NCBI GenBank assembly: GCA_964036315.1
Contig: OZ038500.1
Span: 57,320,245 to 57,384,244 of the forward strand
Direction of reading: 5' to 3'
Length of the DNA: 64,000 nt
Origin: Acanthosepion esculentum
Taxonomy: Eukaryota; Mollusca; Cephalopoda; Sepiida; Sepiidae
Under the pieces are notes generated by a model. The model was not told the DNA's origin and did no database searches. It was given only the letters and a program-made list of their open reading frames with translations. The position numbers and the translations under genes were made by a program. Below, one piece after another: positions 42,845-54,261 of this stretch (position 1 is its first letter; the number at the start of each line of letters is the position of its first letter).

Positions 42845-43530
42845 AATCTTTTAAAAAATCAATCGCCCCACCCAAGAAAGGCGATAATGCCACTAAGATG
42901 CAAGGGACTACCTGGAGCGAAAAGAAATAAGAAGACATTAGTGAGGGCATTAAGGGAACAGTATTCAACAAGAGAGATGATGGCAGTTGACATTGCATTT
43001 GTATTTTTGAAGATTTTAAGTATCAGGGAAGCAAGAAAACGGAAGAGAGTTCCTCAGGCGGAGAGTGCGAGAAAAGAAACTATTGGAATAGCACGGACGG
43101 TTGCTTCTAGACAGTTCAACAGTAAAACGATAGCGCACTTAAAATTTTCGTGACCGAGGGACCAAGGAAGAAAGCTCATCAGAACAATTGCCATGAAAAT
43201 ATATGTAGAAAAGACAGAGGGAAGACATGTCACTTTGGTGAGAAAGCGACTGGAAGCGGGATGCTAGGTCAGGATCAGTTATATTACAAACCTTCTTTGA
43301 ATTTTGTCAAGAATCTCGAGACATGCAAAAGGAGCACCGGACCGGATATGGTAACATTTTTCAGTGCACGCACGAACGGTAGATTTATAAATGCACCAGA
43401 TGAATTCTGACGAGATAAATTGTCTGGCATGACACACTGAAACAACTTTCCTAGCAGTAGACTTAGCAATTAATTCAATATCATCACTCCGCTTCATGCC
43501 AGTGGAAAACTTGAGCCCAAGAAAGCGCAA
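42845..43530 (-). pseudogene. LINE-J 3' end
   Basis: Minus frame 43530-43279: MRFLGLKFSTGMKRSDDIEL, CHARQFISSEF, YHIRSGAPFACLEILDKIQR. The 3' part continues to the signature at 42870 (cccaagaaaggcgataatgc). Confidence 0.75.
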
Positions 43531-43640
43531 AGATGCTATATGGTTCTAATGAATAATTTTAAGAATACCACAGACGGAGTATATGACACACGGGGAAGTT
43601 TTAGGGAGAAGACGAACAGGAATGAGACTGCTGGAGGTTA
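43531..43640 (+). repeat. duplicated patch, paralogue of 45285-45390
   Basis: gatgctatatggttctaatg through aagttttagggagaaga is nearly identical at 45285-45390, including the polymorphic cacagacg.(g/c)gtatatga. Confidence 0.85.
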
Positions 43641-44475
43641 ACATCAGGTATGCTGATGGCAGACACAAAAATGTTATATATGGTGGATAAACGTAAGCAG
43701 TTTTGTTTTTGAGGCGTTAAAATTTAGAAGCCATTCCTTGTCCCAGTTAACCACTTATTGGGGGTCCTTTTCGACAGCAGTTGCTAGTTTGACTTTGTCG
43801 GACCTGTATAGTTGACTCATCAGTACGAATATCCACTTAAGAAATGCCACCGGAAAAGGTCATTGATGAAGAAAAGAAACGGCGTATGTCCAAGAATAGA
43901 GATATCCATAGTTGTTAGCAAAAGGGTTAATCCCTTGATGTAGGACGGCATAATTAAGCATTTGTTGGAATTAAATTACCTTTCATAATTAAACTTTAAA
44001 AGAAAGAGAAACTGTTATGTCATGTTTTCCTTTTTCTATTAGTGCAGGTCGATTTTGGAACCGTTGCATAACACTCAATTTCAAAGTTGGGGTTTTACAT
44101 GCTAAATAAATACACAAAATATTTATTCCAAATCGTTACCATTTTTTTTTGTAGGGATGGGGAAACGAGTTTAAAGGTTAAGTTTAGGTTCAAAACCATA
44201 GCTTTGGAATTTCATTCTGGTGATCATTTGAAAACTTATAGCACAGCCTTATAAAATTTATAATTTACTGAAGTTTTACAAATTGTATATAGACAAGATG
44301 CATGGCTCAACCACATTATTACTAACTCATTTTGCCATCAAATAATACCTTCATTTACTTCAAAGCGAAATTAAACGGAACAATTTAGCTATATTATGAT
44401 GTAATATGTTATACAACGTTGTAGTTTTAATGTGATTTTAATAAATAATGCACATTTAGTACATTTTGTCTGATA
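43641..44475. other. unassigned DNA
   Basis: Nothing recognised. Confidence 0.35.
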
Positions 44476-44479
44476 AGTA

Positions 44480-44770
44480 TTATGGTCTGTCTATATTTCT
44501 GAGATGAGGTATTATGTACAGTATTTACATTAGTCGGACTATTGTCCTCATCTTTGTCGCCATATTTGTCACAACGTTTCGGCCGTTGTACGCTCTGGCC
44601 TTCTTCAAGTGGTTGGAATTTCGAACTGAACCCTTTATTTCGATCACTGGGGTAGACTGTTCTAGTTCCACGTGCCATGTTTGATGGATGTCAGTTATCA
44701 GTTATCTCCTGCTAATTTACTCTCAAGACGTTTTATCCACTGTGCCATGTGTCCTTGAGGATTATGCTGT
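44480..44770 (-). mobile_element. tRNA-like composite retroposon, inverted copy
   Basis: Inverse of the 15420-15790 / 39310-39610 family: ctgtctatatttctgagatg tail, ggactattgtcctcatcttt, aacgtttcggccgttgtacg, and the head region gttttatccactgtgcca at 44733. Confidence 0.68.
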
Positions 44771-45224
44771 TATATACACTTTTATCTATTTTTGTGTTTT
44801 ATTAATTGGGATTTAACAAATGAGCTAACAAATCTTATTCATTGGGTAACTTTTTTTGTAATCTTTTCTATTCTTTTTACAGTTTTACTTATCGAATACA
44901 GTAAGGAATAGCATATTTTGCTTGTGGTGATTGGAAATTAGAATTCTAGTTTGAATATATTTGCCACTCACTGTATCTAATGCGACTTTAACTTTATTTG
45001 AATTTATTCTTGAAATAGTAAAATATTGAAGAGTGTTTGAAAGTAAAAACCTGTAGAAATCTGGTATTTCTGTACACTTTTTTTCAGACAATCTTTAAAA
45101 TTAAATGCTCAAAATTTGTTGAAATCTATGAATCCAATTTTTTGGTGTCAGTTCTTATCGCATCAAACCCCAAGTTTCACATCGAGTGAATGTTGATTAT
45201 CTAAAGAAAGTGAAAAATCAAACT

Positions 45225-45390
45225 CCCAATTCTCTATGGCAGTGGGTGCTGGAAAATTTCGTTGTAATTGAAAAAATACAGATGCTATATGGTTCTAATG
45301 AATAATTTTAAGAATACCACAGACGCGGTATATGAGACACGATGAAGTTTTAGGGAGAAGAAGAACTGGAAGAAGACTGCTGGTCATATA
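45225..45390 (+). repeat. duplicated patches shared with 43.5 and 47.3 kb
   Basis: 45237-45280 (cagtgggtgctggaaaattt) matches 47301-47338; 45285-45390 matches 43531-43640. The LINE-E-like reading HIYAKTAAEFLRSMMRK follows at 45388. Confidence 0.75.
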
Positions 45391-45500
45391 TACGCAAAAA
45401 CAGCAGCTGAATTTCTGCGAAGCATGATGAGAAAAGTAGGTTTGGAGAATTTAAGACACACAGAGCACATGGAAAGGAATATAAGCATAAGAAAACAGCC
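45391..45500 (+). pseudogene. possible LINE-E relic
   Basis: EFLRSMMRKVGLENLRHTEH resembles the LINE-E block FLGHIMRKEGLENLT but is weak and short. Confidence 0.4.
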
Positions 45501-45850
45501 AGTTACCTTCCTTACTATACATGGACGAATCTGTTCATAATAAATAGTCCTGGGTAATTGTCTAGAAAAGAAAGAATAATACTTTTGCAGTGACTTGTCA
45601 AGTTAGGTATTGAATACAGTGTAACCCGGATATAAGAGACCCGGATATAAGAGAGATTTTCTCTGGTCCCAAATTAGAGCCATACTTACCTAAACAAAAT
45701 AGACGAAACCCGGATATAAGAGAAACCCGGATATAAGAGACTCACCCGGTCCCGACAACTCTCTTATATCCGGGTTACAATGTACTACTATTACGACTGA
45801 CACTGTCGAGGTAAGTGCTGTGTCTTGCCAGACCCCGTATCACATCAAAA
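45500..45850 (+). repeat. dispersed repeat S, carrying a MITE
   Basis: agccagttaccttccttact ... gcagtgacttgtc before, and gactgacactgtcgag ... gtgtcttgccagacccc after, the MITE at 45617-45782. The same sequence without the MITE lies at 55755-55935. Confidence 0.85.
45617..45782 (-). mobile_element. pogo-like MITE, 166 bp
   Basis: Inverted ends ca(g/t)tgtaacccggatataa with TA on both sides (45615-45616, 45783-45784). Oriented opposite to the copy at 61651-61836 (the gtcgggaccgg segment lies at opposite ends). Motifs of the form acccggatataagaga also recur internally. Confidence 0.9.
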
Positions 45851-45859
45851 ACAAAATGG

Positions 45860-46690
45860 GGTCGTAATTGTGCAAATACCGTTACGAACACCAAATGAGA
45901 GGAAGCTCATACCCGGAACGGACATTGTACATAGATGGTAATAATATGAATTGCGTACATTTTTACGTCGATATAACTTTTAGTTTGCGATTCTCTTCTT
46001 TCAGAAAAAAAAAAATCAAAAAAATAAGTTCAGTATTTGCCGAATAAAAATTTTCATAAAGACAGTTTTCCGCTGAGCTTGTCAAAGAGAAAGGTTGCAT
46101 GTGTTTAACTAATTTGACTGGTCGGAAACTTATGATTAAAAAATTAAGATTTTACCGAAATAACAAGGTGACAGTATGAAGATGGCGTTTTCAGATAATC
46201 AAGTTCGGTTTTAAAAAGATGTTTTTATTTACGTTTCAGCGTTATTTTGATATTTTGCGTTTGAATTTAGGATTTAATTTAATTTTAAACGTTTCCCTGT
46301 TTAAATTTATTCAGAAATGTAGAATACGATTTTTAAATTTCAAATTTCATATCTCATTCTAAAATAATAATAAAAAAAAATGAGAAAATTTTCTTTTCAA
46401 ACAACTCAACCTTTCTTTCCGAGTTTAATGCGCACGGATATATGGAACAAAAAGAAAAAAAGAAAACTAGAAAGATTGATTTTTACAGCCGACTTATTTC
46501 TCTTTGTGGAGCTGAGAGTAGAAAAAAAATCATCAAATTATATAAAAAAAAAATATTTCGGAATAGTAAAGAAGAAAAAGGAAAAGAAAAAACAAAAACA
46601 AAAAAGGACGGGATTAAAAAGGAAACCAGTCGACTGAAATAATTGGTTTTTCATTTTAAAATAATTTTTCTATTCCAACCTTCCTTTAGT
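45860..46690. other. unassigned DNA, A-rich in 46370-46640
   Basis: The Lys-rich frames 46380-46642 reflect A/G-rich DNA and show no domain. Confidence 0.4.
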
Positions 46691-46694
46691 TACA

Positions 46695-46747
46695 GGAAAA
46701 CACACAAACATACATACATACACATACAACATACACACACGTGCGCG

Positions 46748-46784
<37 letters not shown>

Positions 46785-46997
46785 GCGCGCACACACACAG
46801 ACACACAAACAAAAACACATATATATATGTGTATATGAGAGTATTATTACATCATTCTCTGCCTGATTGTGTGACTAACATTTACCAACTCTACGAGTAC
46901 ACATGGAACTTTATGTTGCGGGTAACAGTAAAATTATTATTTTCCTCTTTACACACATACACACACACACATATATATATATATGTATATACATATA

Positions 46998-47032
<35 letters not shown>

Positions 47033-47033
47033 T
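46695..47033. repeat. (CA)n/(GC)n and (TA)n microsatellite cluster
   Basis: CA runs with GCGC interruptions at 46703-46810, a CA run near 46950-46970 and TA with TACA at 46970-47033. Confidence 0.95.
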
Positions 47034-47089
47034 ATGCTTCTCCCGTCGAACTCGACGTATGAGGGTCAGACAGATCAGCTCCTAGAAAC

Positions 47090-47335
47090 CGAAAGCCCGA
47101 CAGCCACACAAGGACGTGATTATAGTGGTGAAGGCCTTGTGCAGGGCCATCCACACTTTTTGGAGGGACGAATACAGGGACCTGGTGCAGCGAATGACAC
47201 ACGGTCCCCAAACGACCCTCCGCAGGTTTTGAATTCAGAGTTGTCCTTCTCCTAGACCAGTTGCCATCCAAGGCTATAGAACCCAGTCTGTCCTGCTATG
47301 GCAGTGGGTGCTGGAAAATTTCGTTGTAATTGAAG

Positions 47336-47338
<3 letters not shown>
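47090..47338 (-). repeat. SINE-2-like body fragment
   Basis: Matches the body seen at 11740-12010 (ggtttTgaattcagagttgt; ctcctagaccagttgccatc) and the 6-kb SINE-2 (ctatagaacccagtctgt). It lacks the tRNA-like head and ends in the patch shared with 45237-45280. Confidence 0.6.
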
Positions 47339-47339
<1 letters not shown>

Positions 47340-47385
<46 letters not shown>

Positions 47386-47416
47386 TCGACTTTTGAAATA
47401 AATATATTTTTTCCTT

Positions 47417-47456
<40 letters not shown>
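47340..47456. repeat. two (TA)n microsatellites
   Basis: 47339-47382 and 47420-47455. Confidence 0.97.
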
Positions 47457-47457
<1 letters not shown>

Positions 47458-47896
47458 AACCTCACATCAACGGACTAATATGGGGACGGGTAGTCCGTTA
47501 AAGCCGTTTGTCCGTAGATGGGAATGTATTATTCTTTGGAGTTATTAAACCACTATAGTAATTGCCAGTCGTTATGATCATAATATAAATACTATAAACA
47601 TGTATATATGGCATGAATAAATGTATACTTAATATAGATATATTAATGAAACTAAAAAATAAAAGATTTGACACAGTTACTTTCTCATACACGCTCTAAT
47701 GTATCGTACTTTCCGTATTTGTTTCCAAATGAAAGGCCAAGAACTAATACGACTCGGTCCGCTAACCCCCGTAAATTTTGAAATACATAGTTGACGATTT
47801 GGAAGTTTTTTTTCTTGCAGATTTTTCATATCGCCTGCAGATTTTGTCCATTTCATCCGGCGTCTGTTGATGGGGGGTCTATAGATGAGATATATG

Positions 47897-47904
<8 letters not shown>
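47457..47904. other. unassigned DNA
   Basis: Nothing recognised. Confidence 0.35.
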
Positions 47905-47982
<78 letters not shown>

Positions 47983-48158
47983 TGAAGAAATATAGTCTTA
48001 AAGTGTGCTATATTTATGGGATAAAGTGCTCAATATCAGAGATAGAGCGTGTGTAAATATAAAAGTGAACATAGAAGTCAACACTTAGAGGCAACTGACG
48101 AGTTGCCTGACGATTGCACTAGCATGAAACAGACTGTCGCCTCTAAGTTCTATGTTCA

Positions 48159-48227
<69 letters not shown>

Positions 48228-48250
48228 GTGTGTGTGTGAGTGTGTGTGTG
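47905..48250. repeat. (TA)n - fold-back repeat F2 (broken) - (TA)n(GT)n
   Basis: TA tracts flank 47985-48160, which matches 50414-50607 (aagtgctc.atatcagagata; gtgaacatagaagtcaacac; agcatgaaacagactgtcgc). In this copy the left hairpin arm is mostly replaced, so the palindrome is broken. Confidence 0.85.
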
Positions 48251-48614
48251 TGATAAGATAAACAACAGATAAGAAACGTTTATCCATCTAACATGTTTCA
48301 CTTTTTCTTAAAGTTTCATCAGAGCATGTGATATGGAGAAAAAGAAGAAATGCTGTCATTTGTACTTTTGTGATGTTTGAGATTCATTTGTCAAATCATA
48401 TACATATTATATTAACGTAGGTTTCAAGAGTCCAATGCTCAGGAGATATGATTGACCAAGGAAAAGGTAAAAATACCCGAATTTCCTTCTTTTTCTTTAT
48501 ATCTCACTCTCTGACGAAGCTTTAATAAAAGCGAGTCATGTTAGATTGATAAAAGTTTACCATTTTTTCTTTATCTTATTTTTTTGTCGCATTCCGATTC
48601 ATATTTGATCCCGA

Positions 48615-48616
<2 letters not shown>
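48251..48616. other. possible inverted dispersed repeat
   Basis: 48250-48310 (gtttatccatctaacatg) and 48530-48570 (catgttagattgataaaag) are loosely inverted, each with a short poly(T). No coding content. Confidence 0.4.
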
Positions 48617-48712
<96 letters not shown>

Positions 48713-48780
48713 TATATGTTATAATTTTATCATATAGACAAAACCATTTTACTCTCAACAAAGATGCAACTTGTGAACGA
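48617..48780. repeat. (TA)n plus F1 terminal fragment
   Basis: The TA run 48617-48717 is followed by ttataattttatcatatag and actctcaacaaagatgcaac, the F1 outer arm seen at 13970 and 15290. Confidence 0.8.
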
Positions 48781-49049
48781 TCCTGTTTGTAGGCAAGCCC
48801 GGTTGTAAAACGTCACTTCCTTTTTCCATTTTTTGAGAAGAAAAATGTACTTACAAAATATACATAGAGTATCTAAGTGAAACAATAGTGGTTGTTGACA
48901 GCAGTTTGGTGTTGGGTGGACCGGGTAGTTAATGTTGAATGGTGTGTGGACATTTTTTCGATGATAAACATCGGTCAAAGTTTAGGTACGTCAAGTCACA
49001 AGCTTGAGCTCTTTTTTGAATTAACGCTGCGAACGTTAGTAAAAAAAAG

Positions 49050-49540
49050 TTGACATTGATCCTGTTTTTAATTATAGTGTCGAAAATGTTTGAGATAGGT
49101 CTGGTTTTAACTATAGACAAAATGATTTACAAAGATCCAGTTTTTAACTATAGTCAAAAAGTTTGCATAGATTCGGTTTTTAACTAATGTCAAAATTGTT
49201 GACATTTTTACATTAGAGTCACAAATGTAGATATAGATTTGGTTTACCCAAGAATAAAACGGGTTAATTATATCATTTTCCCACTCGAATAAAAATGATA
49301 GAGATGGGTCCAGTTTGCTCTTGTGTCAAAAAGTTAGACATAGGTCTCATTTACACTACAATCAGAAACTATATATCGTCCCAGTTTACTCTAGAATAAA
49401 GAATGGATGACATAGTCCCTATTTACACTAAAGTCAAAACGGTAGAGATAAGTCTGGTTTACACTTGAGCGAAAAGAGTAGGCATATGTCCTGTTTTATA
49501 CTTGTGTCAAAAAGGGCGTCATGTTTGGATTACAGTCGAG
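49050..49540. repeat. degenerate ~43-bp minisatellite
   Basis: About eleven irregular units of the type gata.gtcc.gttta.act followed by agagtcaaaa.gt. Units are strongly diverged. Confidence 0.7.
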
Positions 49541-50254
49541 TTAACAAGTTTACATCGGGAAGGTGGTCCATTTTTGTTGTTGGCGTCAAATCTTTCTGAA
49601 AAGAATAAGGCACGGCGAGCTAAAATTGTATCGACTCTAATACTACTTTCTAAAGCTGTTGTGTTATGAAGTTTTAAAATTCGTAGTTCATAACGCTCAT
49701 ATGTTATCTTTGGAACAGCATAATTACAGAGATCGAACCAACATTTCAGCTAATAACAACGTGTCCGTCGACGTACGTATCGATCACCCTGTAACATTCT
49801 CATATACATGTAGACAGACATTTGTAAACAAACCCGTCCATACATTAACAGACTATTTTTTTTCTTTTTAGTGTTGTCGTGTTTTCGCAAGTACAATACA
49901 GTTGCAAATTTTTTAAAGAATTCTTTACGGAATTTCTTCTGTATTTCTTTGAGCTGAACGCAAATATTTTTCTCTTGATAAAATTCTATTTTATTTTAAC
50001 GTATTTAGTGCGAGTTTGTCGAATCGATACGTCGTCTGATATTGCCCGCAGAAAAGAAAAAAAATTGTTATATGCAATTGAAACTTATTTTTAATATTAA
50101 TTAATGAATCAATATAGTTGTTGGGAGATTAAGGTCGACTGCACTTTCGAACGAACAATATTTACTAGTGGCATTCATATATATATATATATGGGCATTT
50201 GTTTACATTTGTAAAAACAATACGCTAGATTTAGTTGTGTAACTCTACCGAGTG
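49541..50254. other. unassigned DNA
   Basis: Two short plus frames (49659-49871, 49879-50094) carry no recognised domain. Confidence 0.4.
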
Positions 50255-50368
50255 AAGATAGCTCTGGCTGACACCAAATTAGTTGTGTTTCAATCCTGGC
50301 TTGAGGCATTCGAAAGTCTAGTCACACTGAGGAGCTGTGATACAGCGAAACAGTACTGTCTGTGAATG

Positions 50369-50413
<45 letters not shown>
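50255..50413. repeat. dispersed repeat Q plus (TA)n
   Basis: Matches 30505-30608: gcttgaggcattcga, gagctgtgatacagcgaaac, ctgtctgtgaatgg, then TA. Confidence 0.75.
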
Positions 50414-50415
<2 letters not shown>

Positions 50416-50603
50416 GAAACATACTCTTAAGGTGTGTTATATTTAGGGGATAAAGTGCTCGATATCAGAGATAGAACGTGTGTAAATATAAAAGTGAACA
50501 TAGAAGTCAACACTTAGTGGCGACAGTCTGTTTAATGCTAGATGCAAACGTCAGGCCCCTGACGATTGCGTCTAGCATGAAACAGACTGTCGCTTCTAAG
50601 TGG

Positions 50604-50607
<4 letters not shown>
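50414..50607. repeat. fold-back repeat F2 with 88-bp near-perfect palindrome
   Basis: 50513-50600 is a hairpin: left arm cttagtggcgacagtctgtt ... caaacgtcagg and its inverse with about five mismatches and a loop of 2-4 nt. Paralogue at 47985-48160. (TA)n lies immediately on both sides. Confidence 0.9.

Positions 50608-50697
<90 letters not shown>
50608..50697. repeat. (TA)n(GT)n microsatellite
   Basis: TA run of about 43 bp followed by GT of about 42 bp. Confidence 0.97.
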
Positions 50698-50989
50698 AGG
50701 TAAAATGAGAACAAATGGAGTATAAGTCCACTGTAAGTAACAATTAATTTAAAAGAAGGTTCAGTACATAGTAGAGCTAAATATTATTTATTTTAGGATG
50801 ATAAAACACGTTAAAAATCGCTACATAATGTCATTTATGTTCAACACCATAAATGTGTCTTTTGAATAATAATTGACACTATATTGCGTTTTTAACATCA
50901 TGAAATGAATAATGTATATACGATAGAAATTATTAGAAGTATTTGTGATAATCATGAATAAGTAATTCATCGAGTCGAGAAGAAGCCTC

Positions 50990-51545
50990 GGCAGAATGTA
51001 GAAAGAACTGGACGGCCGTTTCGTCCTATATTTAGGACTCATCAGCAGTGCGCATTCACTACCAGAGAATTGAAACCCAGACAGTTACGATATCAGGCTA
51101 ACGTCATGTCAACTGTACCAACGGGCCTCGGCTACGAAGTGGTAAAGCATTAGATTCAATATAACGTCGCTTGATCACATATTCCGTGGTGGAACTCATC
51201 CGAGTTGCTCTTTACCCATAGGACTGTGCCCCCATGAGCCACGACTACCAACCCCAAGCAGCTCCATCCAGAGCATTACACGCTTCATATTTCCAATTTC
51301 TATCACTTGTATATCCTTGCTTGAACCGGTTTCTAATGCTCTGGATGGTATGGTCGGGAGTTGGGAGATGCATGTACTCTGGGCCTCCATATACCATCGC
51401 CCAGGCCTCTGCATTGGAGTGGTCACTCCAGTTTCACCACCTAAGGACTGAATTTTGACCAGACAGAGCTCTCCCTTTATCTCACCGGATAAATAGATGC
51501 CTACTACAAACCTTTGGCTCGTTAGGGAGTGAGTAAGTATGATGT
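50990..51545. repeat. dispersed repeat with short inverted segments
   Basis: Contains gaactggacggccgtttcgt / cctatatttaggactcatca, a body style like the GGCCGAAACG families. ccatccagagcattacacg (51266) pairs with ctaatgctctggatgg (51331). No other copy is in the window, so the call is tentative. Confidence 0.4.
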
Positions 51546-51658
51546 GTGTAAGAGTGTATATTCGTGTGGGTGTGTGTATAAATGTGAGGCCTCAACACTT
51601 CAGTAAGCATGTCTGTTTTGTGTGGCTGAGAAATGTGGGTAGGCTTTGATTTGTAGGG

Positions 51659-51994
51659 TTATATATTAATACTATCGATATTGTTAAATTTATGGTTTAG
51701 CCCGGCAGGATAATGTGTTTTTAAACGTTGTATCCACTTATGTTCATGGAACTCTAAAATCTTTCTAATGTTATCTGATCTGGACTTTTCTATTCTCTCA
51801 ATTATAGTGAATTTGGCATGGGTTTTGAAATCGTGTTTTTCTAGGCGGAAATGTTGTTCTACATATAATAATTTTTCATGGGGAGTCGACTTAATTCGAT
51901 TGCGATAATTATTAATTCTGTAGTGAAAGGGCCATTCGGATTTTCCTAAATATTGTTTCTGTGGTTGCAGCATAAACTTCTTTTGTTGATACAT
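51659..51994 (-). pseudogene. Penelope-like GIY-YIG-type C-terminal domain
   Basis: 111-codon open segment. YLGKSEWPFHYRINNYRNRI fills the position of the YIG half of the nuclease motif plus its conserved Arg; EHKWIQRLKTHYPAGLNHK is the C-terminal signature. The GIY half is only hinted at (VYAAT in another frame), so the nuclease is also broken. Confidence 0.78.
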
Positions 51995-52305
51995 GGTTGG
52001 GAAAATCCTGTTGTTTTTGTTGTTAGTTTATTACGGATTACCTTGTCCCCTGAAATGTGGTTACTACATATGATTTCTTTTAGGTTCTTAGTCTACGAAA
52101 TGCTAGAAGGCCGAGTTCCTTAATCAATTTTTTAGCTCTGGTTTGAGATGTAGTATTTCCCAGCGACTTTTGATTATTTTGGATAGTGGAGACAGAGTGG
52201 GGTTGAAAGAGGTTACTAGACGAATGCGGCTAGATTTATTTTTAATCTTGTACATCAGGGTATCTTCTCTAGGTGTGGAAATTGCTTTATTTATTTGTTC
52301 CCTGA

Positions 52306-52740
52306 TTAGGTGTTGTTTATAGCCACGTGTTGTGAATTGATGCTCCAATTTTCAGTGTGTTTATTTAATTCTTCATTGATGGAACATGTCCTTCTGAGTC
52401 TAAGTGCTTGTGAAGAGAGAAGGTTCTCTTTGAGGTGTTTAGGGTGGGAAGACTTAAAGTGTAGATAGTTGTGGGTGTTGGTGATTTTAGTGTGTAGTGT
52501 CGTTTGTAGTTTCCTGTTTTCATCTATGTAACTGCGGGTGTCTAAAAATGTTACCGATGTTGTGGATTTTTCATAGTCAAACTTAATTGAGTCGTGCACT
52601 GTGTTTAGGGTCATGAAGAATTGGATAAGTTTGTCGTCACTGCCCGTGTATACAAAGAATATATCATCTATATATCTTACATATAATACGCAGTCGCTAC
52701 CGATGAGGGGATAGATATGGGTCTCCTCAAATTTTCCCAT
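52306..52740 (-). pseudogene. Penelope-like RT, motif C part
   Basis: 144-codon open segment MGKFEETHIYPLIGSD, then VRYIDDIFFVYTGSDDKL, IKFDYEKSTTSVTFLD and HKENLLSSQ-like tail. The YIDD box is intact. Upstream, FNGAYYLQVSYN shows that the conserved small-residue segment between YLQ and SYANIFMG has been deleted. Confidence 0.88.
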
Positions 52741-52887
52741 GAATATTGTAGCTTACTTGAAGGTAGTATGCTCCATTGAAGTTGAAAGTATTCAATGTAA
52801 GAATATACTCCATGAGTTTTATGATAACTTCTGTGTGTGTTTGGTTGTCTTGTTTTCTTCTTTTAGTAAGTGCTTCCTGAAGGGCGG

Positions 52888-53643
52888 TTAGCTCTTCGAT
52901 GTGTTTAATGTTTGAGTAGAGTGACCTTCACGAGTCACTAGAATAGCATTCTCTGGAACTGTTTGTATGTGATTAATTTTGTTTAGTAGATCTGTTGTGT
53001 CTCTGGTGTAGGATTTTACTTCCTTAGCTAGGGTTTGTATGTAATGATCTACGTATTTGGAAATGTTGGTCGTGTGGCAGTTGAATGATGAAATGACCGG
53101 CCTTCCTGGATTGTTGCTTTTGTGTATTTTAGGAAGGAGATAGAAGCGAGCAGGTGTGATGTTTGTGGGTGTAAGTGTTGTGCATGTTTCCTTGTCGATT
53201 AGATTGTTGCGAAGCATTATGTTTAGTGAGCTACTTAATTCCTTTTGATATTCAGGAAAGGGATCAGTAGGTAAGCTTTTATAGGTTTTTTTGTTGGCTA
53301 GCTGTTTGTTGGCCTCTTTAATGTATTCTTTGATTGCCCAGGTCACTGTGGCACCCCCTTTGTCAGCATGTGTTATGATTAGGTCATCTCTATGTGTCAG
53401 CGTGTCAAGGGCTATACGTTCCCCTTCAGTAATATTGTTACGTGGCAGCTTACGTGCTATTGTTTTCTTTATGTCATTGGCTACGGCTATTTCAAATGTC
53501 TGTATAGTGATGTCTGTGTTTTGTGGGATGTATGTAGTATCCTTCTCTTTTAATGTATCACGTATGGAAGGTGAGTGATCATTGTCCCCGTAGTGGGCTT
53601 TTAGCTGTATTCTTCTGAAGGAGGATTTCAGGTCCTTTGCCAA
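52888..53643 (-). pseudogene. Penelope-like RT, N-terminal part
   Basis: 251-codon open segment. Seen: IARKLPRNNITEGERIALDT, DLIITHADKGGATV, YIKEANKQLANKKTYK, PARFYLLPKIHK, GRPVISS. Where motif A should follow (LVT-Met-Asp), the frame gives ILVTREGHST; in another frame RSLYSNIKHIEE continues. The catalytic Asp is therefore missing through a small deletion/shift. Confidence 0.88.
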
Positions 53644-54260
53644 GGTGTCCTCATCAAACCCTGGGAGACTAGGGCAAAAGCTTAGTCCTTTATTTAATAA
53701 CCTGAATGTGTTGAGTGAAAATTTATTGTTACTTAAATTTATAACTAGCCCGTATGGGTCAAGTTTGAATTTTCAAGCATGAGGAAGTTCTTTAGTAAAA
53801 GCTCGAAACCTTGCATCATGTCTCCTATTAGGGATGCTATACCCACATCCAGGTGTCCTGGTTGGGGGCTCATTCCGTTTTTTTAATGTTGAGTGTGTTT
53901 GTTGTTGATTGTCTACTAGGGGCTAATCTGGGTGGTCTGGGATGTCTAATGGGGTTATGCGTTCTGTAGAAGGGCTGCTGTGTTTTGGTTTGTGTATGTT
54001 TGTACGGCACCCTAAGGATGTCCGCGTAAGTTAGTGGTTTGTTTTGTGTGTGTGCTTGTTTTGAGGTTCTAGCTATCGTTGATGGTGGCGGTGTTGTTAT
54101 TGTTGGTTGTGGTGCTGGTGGTTGCCTGTTGGTGTATTTATTTGGTCTGTTTTTAGTTTGCATTGGTTGTGTGGTGGTCAGTGTAGATGCGGTGTTTTGT
54201 TGTTTTTCTTTTGTGGTATGGTCGTTCACTTTTTTCTGAGTTTTCTGAGTCTGTCTGGAG

Positions 54261-54261
<1 letters not shown>

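Larger units (their letters stand above)
51660..54235 (-). mobile_element. Penelope-like retroelement, nearly full-length but inactive
   Basis: One minus-strand element of about 2.6 kb. In order: a Pro/Thr-rich N-terminal segment (54229-53870); NKGLSFCPSLPGFDEDTLAK (about 53700-53640); the 251-codon frame 53643-52888 with HADKGGATV, ARFYLLPKIHKSNNPGRPVI and SYTRDTTDLLNKINHI; a damaged core 52888-52740; motif C as LYVRYIDDIFFVYTG (52740-52306); a zinc-linker-like CINKRSLCC; and a C-terminal 51994-51659 segment with YLGKSEWPFHYRINNYRNRI and LKTHYPAGLNHKFNN, corresponding to a GIY-YIG endonuclease domain. This order identifies an endonuclease-bearing Penelope-like element. Frame breaks at about 53870, 52890, 52740, 52310 and 51995 make it inactive. 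Confidence 0.92.

Noticed and set aside
46380..46642. Lys-rich frames resembling a basic nuclear protein
   Set aside because: They follow A/G-rich DNA, have no domain and overlap in two frames.
54039..54239. Plus-strand frames at 54.0-54.4 kb
   Set aside because: They are antisense to the Penelope-like N-terminal segment.
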